From Mesobacillus subterraneus (GTDB taxonomy: Bacteria > Bacillota > Bacilli > Bacillales > Cytobacillaceae): DNA of 64,000 nucleotides. The position numbers and the translations under genes were made by a program. The notes beneath the pieces are model-generated. The model did no database searches. It saw nothing but the letters and a program-made list of their open reading frames with translations, and was not told the origin of the DNA. Location of the stretch: the NCBI RefSeq assembly GCF_003937825.1, contig NZ_RSFW01000013.1:248001-312000 (forward strand), given 5' to 3'. This document shows, in pieces, positions 57,703 through 64,000 of this stretch (positions are counted from its first letter, which is position 1; the number at the start of each line of letters is the position of its first letter).

Positions 57703-57945
57703 TCCTGTTGATTGGATTGGGAGGCGCGAAGACTCCTCCGAAAATGCCAACGCATTTCCATCTTGCGTGGGCAGGTTTGAGGGAGCAAATTCAATGTCCT
57801 GCGGGATTAGCCGGACAGGTGAGACCCCGCAGACGCCAAAGGCGGCGAGGAGGCTCAGCGCCAGCCCGAGGAAGAATTGCTTATGAAAGTAGTTGGCCTT
57901 TTTTCATATTCTTCCAGAGGAAAGCGAAGCGACTGGAACGGAAAT
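57703..57945 (-). repeat. Dispersed repeat family A, reverse copy A7 with hairpin insert
   Basis: This is the only minus-strand copy. It is complete, including GAAAATGC-CAAC-GCATTTCC. At its CCCG/GGAAAGCG point a 46-bp segment (57870-57915) is inserted; it is bounded by GGAAGAAT and ATTCTTCC and has an inner ATGAAA/TTTCAT pair. A plus-strand reading frame through it is not a gene. Confidence 0.85.
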
Positions 57946-57976
57946 CATCAACCTTATTACTCCTCAAACTAAATAG

Positions 57977-58657
57977 TTATACTTTCAACTTCCCTATTTG
58001 CCAATCAATCTCGTTGTCTCCCTGTTCTCTCAGCATTTCGTTCACTTTGGAGAATGGCTTGCTGCCAAAAAAACCTCTTCTGGCTGATAGCGGACTTGGA
58101 TGGACCGACGTGATGATTTTATGCTTGTTCACATCTATCAGCTTCAGCTTGTTTTGGGCCGGCTTGCCCCAAAGAATGAAGATGACGGGCTTTTCCCGCT
58201 CGTTCAATAGGTTGATGACTTGGTCGGTGAAGATTTCCCACCCTTTCCCTTTGTGCGAGTTTGCCTCGCCTTTTCTTACGGTCATGACGGTGTTCAAGAG
58301 CAGCACGCCCTGGTCAGCCCATTTTTTCAAGTATCCATGATCAGGAATTGGACAGCCAAGGTCGGCATTCAGTTCCTTGAAGATATTCCGCAGCGATGGA
58401 GGTATGGTTACGCCTGGTTTCACCGAAAAGCTCAAACCATGTGCCTGCCCGGGTCCGTGATAAGGATCCTGTCCGAGAATGACGACTTTTACATTGTCAT
58501 AGTCGGTATAGCGCAAAGCATTATAAATATCCTCTTTTTCAGGATAAACTGTCTCATTCTTGTATTCTTCTATTAAAAACTTTCTTAACTCCAGATAGTA
58601 GGGCTTTTCGAACTCCTCCGCCAGCAGCGGCGCCCAGCCATTATTGAAAAGAACCAT
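57977..58657 (-). CDS. ung: Uracil-DNA glycosylase
   Basis: Ung removes uracil from DNA. The 226-residue family 1 enzyme has the catalytic Asp64 in [20 protein letters not shown] and the His of [15 protein letters not shown], which closes the minor groove loop. The length and order of motifs are normal. AAAGGAG is 11 bases before the ATG, a slightly long spacing. Confidence 0.96.
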   Translation of the reverse strand: MVLFNNGWAPLLAEEFEKPYYLELRKFLIEEYKNETVYPEKEDIYNALRYTDYDNVKVVILGQDPYHGPGQAHGLSFSVKPGVTIPPSLRNIFKELNADLGCPIPDHGYLKKWADQGVLLLNTVMTVRKGEANSHKGKGWEIFTDQVINLLNEREKPVIFILWGKPAQNKLKLIDVNKHKIITSVHPSPLSARRGFFGSKPFSKVNEMLREQGDNEIDWQIGKLKV

Positions 58658-58725
58658 TCAGGGACCAACTCCTTTCTCCTCTACCCCTTACCCCTTCCGC
58701 TCGATATGTGAACATTTCCCACCAG

Positions 58726-58750
58726 GTTTAACAGTCTCCATACGGGTTAT
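58726..58750 (+). promoter_or_regulatory. SigB-type promoter of the YflT-like gene
   Basis: GTTTAA (58726-58731) and GGTTAT (58745-58750) are separated by 13 bases. The -35 is a perfect SigB match and the -10 has one mismatch. Confidence 0.72.
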
Positions 58751-58828
58751 ATAAATAGTGTAGACGCGGAAAGCTAAAAAGGCTTCCCAAACTAGTATAG
58801 GCAAAAAAATTTCAAGGAGGAAGATACT

Positions 58829-59155
58829 ATGATGAAAGTAGAAGTAGTAGAAAACGGTGTGCAAGCAACAGATACAATCAAGTCACTTGAGGCTTCTGGA
58901 TTTGGCAAGGAAAACATTTATATTTTCGCTCACGATGAAAATCGCAGCGAGAATTTGACAGAGGCTACTGAAACAGGCGGAATGGGCTTCAAGGAGCAGG
59001 GCTTCTTTGATTCCATCGGCAATATGTTCAAATCCCGCGGAGACGAGCTTCGCAGCAAGTTCGAATCTCTCGGTCTTTCCAAGCAGGAAGCTGAGCAGTA
59101 TGAGATGGAATTGGACAAAGGCCGTCTCGTCCTGGTTGCGACGGATGAAAAATAA
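58829..59155 (+). CDS. General stress protein, YflT/GSP17M family
   Basis: A 108-residue soluble protein, MMKVEVVENGVQATDTIKSL and on, with a glycine-turn motif GMGFKEQGFF and a C-terminal helix pair (SRGDELRSKFESLGLSKQEA). It matches the heat- and stress-induced YflT type, of unknown molecular function. The SigB promoter upstream agrees. AGGAGG is eight bases before the first ATG; the next codon is also ATG. Confidence 0.85.
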   Translation: MMKVEVVENGVQATDTIKSLEASGFGKENIYIFAHDENRSENLTEATETGGMGFKEQGFFDSIGNMFKSRGDELRSKFESLGLSKQEAEQYEMELDKGRLVLVATDEK

Positions 59156-59202
59156 CCGAGCCACAACTTACTAGCGTAACCGACCATCCCGGTCGTTTAT
59201 AT

Positions 59203-59234
59203 AGAAACCCCCTGCCGAGTTGGCAGGGGGTTTG
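59203..59234. terminator. Bidirectional terminator between the stress gene and moeB
   Basis: AAACCCCCTGCC pairs with GGCAGGGGGTTT around GAGTT. A smaller CGACC/GGTCG hairpin with TTTAT lies just before it at 59180-59199. Confidence 0.82.
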
Positions 59235-59245
59235 CGCGTTTAATA

Positions 59246-60265
59246 TTAGCCAAAAAACCTCTGGTAAATGCTGCGCGCATGGGCAAGGTCCTTGGTCCCA
59301 TGAATGAGTGCGCGTCCATCCTGGAAAATGACCATTCGGTTATCGTCCATTTCCACGGAAACGAGATAGGGATTTCCTTTCACCTGGTAGCCTAAGTCCC
59401 GCATCTTTTCAGCAGTATCCTGCAGGTTAAGCTGCTGTTGCTTCGGCGGCCTGATCTGCACGGTGTCACGGCCGCATAGGACCGTAGTCTTGGTCATGTT
59501 CTCGGAATCCAGATATGGATATTCCGGCTGCTCACCGCAGCTCAGGCATCCAGGATCCTTTGCCTTTGACATTTTCATGCTGGTATACTGGTTCCTCCAC
59601 AAATCAAAGCTGACGAAGGAAGTCCTGACCGCGTCCCAGTCTTCAACAAGGATTTTCAGCGCTTCGGCTCCCTGATGGGCAATGACCATCTGGACAGCAG
59701 GACCGATGATTCCTCCCGTATCGCAGGTCATCCCCTGAAGCGGAACCGTCTTCAACAGGCAGTTCAGGCATGGTGTCTTTCCAGGAATGATCGAAAAGCT
59801 CATCCCGAAGCTGCCGACACAGGCTCCATAAATCCACGGGATCCTGTGCTTTTGCGAAATGTCGTTGATCGCCATCCTTGTTTCGAAGTTATCGGTCGCG
59901 TCGATGATCAAATCGACTCCCTCAACGAGCTCTGCAAGTTTTTCAGGTGTAGCGTCTGCGATATAAGCATGGATATCAACATCCGAGTTGATGGCACGAA
60001 GTCTTTTTTCCGCAGCGGCCGCCTTGGGAAGCTTCTCGGCAACATCTGCTTCTGTATAAAGCTGCTGACGCTGCAAATTGCTTGCTTCGACGTAATCACG
60101 GTCGACAATCGTCAGCCGCCCTACCCCGGCCCTGACAAGCAGTTCAGCATTGCCGGAGCCCAGCGCTCCAGCCCCGATCATCAGGACATGCTTGCTGCAG
60201 ATTTTCTCCTGACCGCCCTTGCCAATCGGAGGAAACAGCGTCTGGCGTGAATATCTTTCTGACAT
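59246..60265 (-). CDS. moeB: MoeB/ThiF-family adenylyltransferase
   Basis: This E1-like enzyme adenylates the C-terminal Gly of a sulfur carrier, here most likely MoaD. The 339-residue protein has the Rossmann ATP motif MIGAGALGSGNAELLVRAGV, DLIIDATDNFETR, and a zinc site from CLNC and CLSC. A C-terminal extra domain (about residues 280-339) is typical for the Bacillus form. The start at 60265 follows AGGAGG; the ATG at 60340 would add an unrelated 25-residue leader. It is last in the moe-moa operon. Confidence 0.93.
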   Translation of the reverse strand: MSERYSRQTLFPPIGKGGQEKICSKHVLMIGAGALGSGNAELLVRAGVGRLTIVDRDYVEASNLQRQQLYTEADVAEKLPKAAAAEKRLRAINSDVDIHAYIADATPEKLAELVEGVDLIIDATDNFETRMAINDISQKHRIPWIYGACVGSFGMSFSIIPGKTPCLNCLLKTVPLQGMTCDTGGIIGPAVQMVIAHQGAEALKILVEDWDAVRTSFVSFDLWRNQYTSMKMSKAKDPGCLSCGEQPEYPYLDSENMTKTTVLCGRDTVQIRPPKQQQLNLQDTAEKMRDLGYQVKGNPYLVSVEMDDNRMVIFQDGRALIHGTKDLAHARSIYQRFFG

Positions 60266-60357
60266 AGGTTTTCTCCTCCTTGTAAAAACAGCAAGCGCCA
60301 AGTCCGCCATGGCCATCTGGCCGGCGGTACGAGGCGCCAATTATTCTATGACAATGA

Positions 60358-60591
60358 TCAACCGCCGGAAACTGGCGGAATGAAGGCGATTGTGTCTCCT
60401 TCTCTGATGACTTCATCATTAGAAGAGAACTCTTCATTGATGGCTGTCATGGATGTATCCAGCTTTTGCACTCCGTATGTTTCAGCAACCAGTTCCTTCA
60501 GTTCAGCAACGGTTTTACCGGCTGCATCGATTTCTACTGATTCATGGCCTGCTTCGTCCCGCAAATGGGCAAAGAATAAGATTTTATTCAT
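60358..60591 (-). CDS. moaD: Molybdopterin synthase sulfur carrier subunit MoaD
   Basis: A 77-residue ubiquitin-like carrier ending in PPVSGG, whose terminal Gly-Gly is thiocarboxylated by the MoeB step. It pairs with MoaE to make molybdopterin. The start overlaps the moaE stop by eight bases, showing tight coupling. GGAGAAGG precedes the ATG. Confidence 0.95.
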   Translation of the reverse strand: MNKILFFAHLRDEAGHESVEIDAAGKTVAELKELVAETYGVQKLDTSMTAINEEFSSNDEVIREGDTIAFIPPVSGG

Positions 60592-61048
60592 TGAGATCCT
60601 TCTCCTCCGGTTTTCCTGTCGGATATGAGACAGTTTCTAGTTGGTTGCCAATCCATTCCTGGCCGTCTTCCCAATGCTCTTTTTTCCAAATCGGCACGAT
60701 TTCCTTGATGCGCTCAATTGCATAACGGTTCGCTTCATAGGCATCATTGCGGTGAGGCGTGGACACGGCAATGACAACAGCGATATCCGTGATATCAAGC
60801 TTGCCGACACGATGCGTGATCGCCACCTGCGCGCCATTCCAGCGCTCCTGGATTTCCGTCCCGATCTGCTCAAGCTTTTTGACGGCCATCGGCTCATAAG
60901 CTTCATATATAAGATAAAGGGTTTTCTTGCCCTTTGTCAGTTCGCGGACCGTGCCAATGAATGTAGTGATTGCGCCTGCATCACGCTGGACCACTTTATC
61001 AATGACGGATTGAACATTGATTGGTTCTTTCGCTATTTCATAATTCAT
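60584..61048 (-). CDS. moaE: Molybdopterin synthase catalytic subunit MoaE
   Basis: MoaE adds two sulfurs from MoaD to precursor Z (cPMP). The 154-residue protein has GAITTFIGTVRELTKGKKTL, ITHRVGKLDITDIAVVIAVS, and the catalytic Lys region VPIWKKEHWEDGQEWIGN. A GTG lies directly before the ATG at 61048; either could be used, with GAGGTG upstream. Confidence 0.95.
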   Translation of the reverse strand: MNYEIAKEPINVQSVIDKVVQRDAGAITTFIGTVRELTKGKKTLYLIYEAYEPMAVKKLEQIGTEIQERWNGAQVAITHRVGKLDITDIAVVIAVSTPHRNDAYEANRYAIERIKEIVPIWKKEHWEDGQEWIGNQLETVSYPTGKPEEKDLNE

Positions 61049-61089
61049 CACTTATCACCTCAGGTAAATTGATCCGGTAATGACTGCCT

Positions 61090-63009
61090 CTAAAAATAGA
61101 CAGGTTCCGGATTCTCCACGACAGCATAGCCGCCAATTTTTGCGACCTCGGCCTTGAAGGCTTCTGATTGGATCACGGACCTTAACCATATACCCTTTTC
61201 GCTTTCAAAGAATGCTTTTGTCATCAACAAATCATAGCTTTCGTCAGCGACAGGGATGAAGTCCAGCCCCATTGCGCGCGCAGCCGGGAAGATCCCTAGT
61301 CCTGCGGCGTTTGCGTTCCCTTTCACTTCAGCACCAACGCTCAAGTGGGAGAACATTTCCCGGTCATAGCCGTTTACTTCATCTGCAGACAAACCCGCTT
61401 CTTTTAACAACAGGTCGAACAAAATCCTGGTGCCGGCACCTTTTTGCCTGTTGGCATAGTCAGCGCCTTTTGCGGCAATGTCAGTGACATTCTCGATCCC
61501 AAGCGGATTGCCTTTCGGCAGCAGCCAGCCCTGGGTTCTTTTTAAAAATGGATAAAGGACTGCGTCTTGCCCGGCAAGGAGTTTCCTTACGTAGGAAACA
61601 TTATATTCCTTTGTCTCCGGGTCAAGCAAATGAATGCCCGCTATATGGGCTTCCCCTTTTCTGATTGCCATCAAACCGGCCATGCTGCCAACATGGGAAG
61701 AAACAATTTTCATGTCGGTGCGCTGCTTTTTAAGCTGGGAGGAAAGCAGGTCGATCGTCAAATCATGGCTGCCGCTGAAGACGATCGCGTTCTTGATTTC
61801 TTCGACAGGCCTGTAAAGCTCGACCTCGACGGTATCTCCCTGTTCATATCCAAGCTCTTCCGGAGGCACGACAAGCAAGCCGTCCGCCCGCACAAGCGAC
61901 ATCGTAACGCCCGCTGCGCGTGTCAGCGGGTTGGCGACAAATTGTCCATCCACATAGCCGATATTCATTCTGACAAAGTCCTCCGCCCCCATTGTGGAGA
62001 CGATCCTGCGGCCAAGCTTCACTTCGAGCTTCGGCCTTGCCGGCTCAGCAATACCTAAGTATTTGCAAACCAGCGGTCTAACGAACCATTCAAGCGCCAT
62101 GTATGCAGATACTGGGTAGCCCGGTACTCCGACGACTACTTTATCTTTAATTTTCCCGAGAATCACCGGTTTACCTGGACGTGTTGCGACTCCGTGGGTA
62201 AAAACTGTGCCCAGCTCCTCAAGAATGTGTACGGTATAATCCTTTGATCCAGCTGATGAACCTGCGTTGATGACGACAATATCAGACGTCTCGACAGCAT
62301 CCAGCAGCGCTTCCCTGATTTTCTCCGGCTCATCCTTCACGATTGGGTGCAAATACGGCTGGCCGCCCCAATCTTCTACATAGGCGCTGAAAACAGTACC
62401 ATTGAATTCGATGATCCGGCCAGAAGACAGTGCCGCATCCGCACTGACGAGTTCATTTCCTGTCGGGATGATTGTCACGAGCGGCTTCTTGACAACGCAC
62501 ACCTCGGTAACCTGGGCCGCAAGAAGGGCTCCAAGGTCGGCAGGGCGCAATTGGTGACCCTGTGTGAAGAGCATTTCCTCCTGGACGATGTCCTCGCCGA
62601 TCGGGCGGATATGCTGCCACGGTGTTGCAGGTTCAATGATTTCGATTGTCTCATCATCAATGACCTGGATATTCTCAACCATGATCACGGCATTGTATTG
62701 CGGCGGAATGGCGTTCCCTGTATCAACATAGGCGAAATCTGCGCCTTTTTTCAAATGAAGAGGCCGCTGTTCATGCGCTTCGTACGTATCCTCGGCATTC
62801 ACAGCAACTCCATCCATCGCGGATGCATGGTAAAAAGGCATCGACACATTGGCGAAAACAGGTTCAGCAGTAATGCGGCCAAGGGCAGCAGCAGCCGGGA
62901 TCCACTCTTTTTCCTGAGGCAGGTCAAACGCAGCGAGCACTTCATTCCTCGCCTTGGCGCGCGGCTTGTCTTCAAGATAAATTTTTCGGTTATAACGTAT
63001 TTGATCCAT
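61090..63009 (-). CDS. MoeA-like protein fused to a periplasmic-binding-like domain
   Basis: A 639-residue two-part protein. Residues about 1-400 are a MoeA molybdenum-insertion domain (MDGVAVNAEDTYEAHEQRP, TGNELVSADAALSSGRI, GVPGYPVSAYMALEWF). Residues about 410-639 resemble the substrate-binding PBP-like domain of LysR-type and molybdate-linked proteins (FSGSHDLTIDLLSSQL, GLGIFPAARAMGLDFIPVAD, YDLLMTKAFFESEKG). The fusion is known in Firmicutes; the added domain may sense molybdate or a cofactor form. It starts 13 bases after the first moeA. Confidence 0.92.
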   Translation of the reverse strand: MDQIRYNRKIYLEDKPRAKARNEVLAAFDLPQEKEWIPAAAALGRITAEPVFANVSMPFYHASAMDGVAVNAEDTYEAHEQRPLHLKKGADFAYVDTGNAIPPQYNAVIMVENIQVIDDETIEIIEPATPWQHIRPIGEDIVQEEMLFTQGHQLRPADLGALLAAQVTEVCVVKKPLVTIIPTGNELVSADAALSSGRIIEFNGTVFSAYVEDWGGQPYLHPIVKDEPEKIREALLDAVETSDIVVINAGSSAGSKDYTVHILEELGTVFTHGVATRPGKPVILGKIKDKVVVGVPGYPVSAYMALEWFVRPLVCKYLGIAEPARPKLEVKLGRRIVSTMGAEDFVRMNIGYVDGQFVANPLTRAAGVTMSLVRADGLLVVPPEELGYEQGDTVEVELYRPVEEIKNAIVFSGSHDLTIDLLSSQLKKQRTDMKIVSSHVGSMAGLMAIRKGEAHIAGIHLLDPETKEYNVSYVRKLLAGQDAVLYPFLKRTQGWLLPKGNPLGIENVTDIAAKGADYANRQKGAGTRILFDLLLKEAGLSADEVNGYDREMFSHLSVGAEVKGNANAAGLGIFPAARAMGLDFIPVADESYDLLMTKAFFESEKGIWLRSVIQSEAFKAEVAKIGGYAVVENPEPVYF

Positions 63010-63022
63010 GTTGCGGCTCCCC

Positions 63023-64000
63023 CTATCTCGTCAAAATCACTGGAACGTATTCGCCTTGAGAAATCCCCTCTTTTTCGGAAACAATCTCGACGATTCCATC
63101 GCTTTTTACCAATGTCGTAATCAGGCCTGATTTGCCGATGATCGGCTCAGCCCACCATTCTCCATCCTTTTCCTCAAGCCTTACCCTGATATAATCAGAT
63201 CTTCCCGGAGAGGAGGCGATATTCTTTACAATTCGCGCTGAAATCCTTTCAGGCTTATGCTGAATTCTTTCTCCCTTCAGCCTTCTGAAGACCCGTTCGC
63301 CGAACAGCTTGAAGATGATCATCGCAGATGCAGGGTGACCCGGGAGCCCGATGACCGGTTTCCCTTCAGCGACAGCCAGGATCGTCGGTTTTCCAGGCTT
63401 GATCGAGATGCCATGGACAAATACCCCTGGATCTCCGAGAGACTGGATGACTTCGGTCGTATAATCCTTTGTTCCGACAGAGCTTCCTCCTGATAAAATC
63501 AGGCAGTCCGCCTGTTCATATAACTCACGGGCTTTCGCGGAGAATTCCTGATAGTCATCCCTGGTGATGCCGCCATAGATCACCTCGATATCCCATTCAT
63601 TGGCGAGGCCCTTTACGGTCAAATAGTTGATATCACGGATTTGCCCGGTTTCCAGTGTTTTCGTTTGAAAAGGAACGATTTCGTCCCCTGAAGAAAGATA
63701 AGCAGCCTTCAGCTTACGGTAGACTTTCACCTCGAAAATACCCAGCGCCGCCAGTGCCCCAAGCTCCTGCGGCCGCAATTTGGACCCTTGGGATAACAGC
63801 ACTTCACCTGCTTTGATGTCTTCCCCTTTACGGATGACATTCTCGCCCGGCGCGATTTGCTTATACGTATTCAGCAGACCGCCGATCTCTTCACAGTGTT
63901 CGATCATCAGCACGCTGTCGCTGCCTGGTGGAAGCATTCCGCCTGTCGGGACGTAAATCGCCTCTCCCCTGCCGACTGCCTTGACCGCTTCTTCGCCCAT
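63023..64000 (-). CDS. moeA: Molybdopterin molybdenumtransferase MoeA, N-terminus outside the window
   Basis: MoeA inserts molybdate into adenylylated molybdopterin. The 325 residues visible begin at an internal Met in the window edge codon; about 90 residues of domain I are missing compared with the usual length of about 410-420. Seen are PTGGMLPPGSDSVLMIEHCE, SGGSSVGTKDYTTEVIQSLG, and VIGLPGHPASAMIIFKLFGE. It is a separate paralog of the fusion gene that follows, and belongs to the same transcript. Confidence 0.93.
   Translation of the reverse strand: MGEEAVKAVGRGEAIYVPTGGMLPPGSDSVLMIEHCEEIGGLLNTYKQIAPGENVIRKGEDIKAGEVLLSQGSKLRPQELGALAALGIFEVKVYRKLKAAYLSSGDEIVPFQTKTLETGQIRDINYLTVKGLANEWDIEVIYGGITRDDYQEFSAKARELYEQADCLILSGGSSVGTKDYTTEVIQSLGDPGVFVHGISIKPGKPTILAVAEGKPVIGLPGHPASAMIIFKLFGERVFRRLKGERIQHKPERISARIVKNIASSPGRSDYIRVRLEEKDGEWWAEPIIGKSGLITTLVKSDGIVEIVSEKEGISQGEYVPVILTR

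Noticed and set aside
57696-58340. Plus-strand reading frame of 214 codons
   Set aside because: It runs through repeat copy A7 and then antisense through ung. It has no ribosome site and its product is low-complexity or reads a known gene backwards.
60286-60340. AGCAAGCGCC ... GAGGCGCC stretch before moeB as repeat family B
   Set aside because: Only the end-like GCAAGCGCC is shared; the interior does not align. It is at most a hairpin between moaD and moeB.

Overview
The window is a chromosomal segment of an aerobic, endospore-forming Bacillaceae bacterium. Gene content and order closely follow the left arm of the Bacillus subtilis chromosome (the ywl-ywk-ywj-ywi-ywh-ywf-ywd series). Intergenic repeats and some inserted genes are not B. 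subtilis-like and suggest a Mesobacillus/Cytobacillus/Neobacillus-type relative; the genus is a guess. I see no rRNA, tRNA, CRISPR array, prophage or insertion sequence.

Layout. 1-7.6 kb: ywlE (start only), mntP, ywlC/tsaC, ywlB with a DnaA-box cluster in front of ywlC, a GsiB-like stress protein, a truncated haemoglobin-cupin pair behind an FNR-like site, spoIIR, prmC, prfA and a YhcN/YlaJ-like lipoprotein. 7.9-19.6 kb: tdk, rpmE, rho, glpX, murA, tal, fbaA, spo0F (frameshifted), ywjG, pyrG with a CTP-sensing leader, and rpoE. 20.2-31.8 kb: a fatty/branched-chain acyl-CoA degradation block on the minus strand (thiolase, 3-hydroxyacyl-CoA dehydrogenase, two acyl-CoA dehydrogenases, a TetR regulator, fused isobutyryl-CoA mutase) with fadF upstream. 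Two related FadR-like operators and a cre-like site lie in front of it. 31.9-34.5 kb: a cardiolipin synthase-like enzyme, uvsE and an unannotated 31-residue holin-like toxin. 34.6-47.5 kb: argS-ywiB, a DUF1540 mini-protein, an AtoE-type transporter, speB and speE, a class A PBP, ywhD-ywhC, a 4-OT tautomerase, and ywfO-ywgA. 47.7-53 kb: a DUF1450 protein, an RsfA-like regulator, lipL, pta, hemQ and gerQ. 53.1-56.6 kb: a TAXI-TRAP transporter operon with a DUF1850 protein. 56.6-59.2 kb: ywdK, ywdI, a parS-like site, ung and a stress protein. 59.2-64 kb: a molybdenum cofactor operon (moeA, a MoeA-PBP fusion, moaE, moaD, moeB).

Spaces between genes are rich in repeats. Two dispersed, foldable families (A, seven copies; B, four copies) occur as full, internally deleted and insertion-bearing versions. 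Three tandem arrays have periods of about 21, 41 and 52 bp, all close to whole numbers of DNA helical turns, and the 41- and 52-bp arrays share a sequence skeleton. These arrays are the best candidates for something undescribed. The most consequential single observation is the one-base deletion that breaks spo0F, the phosphorelay intermediate needed for sporulation, in a window whose other sporulation genes look intact.
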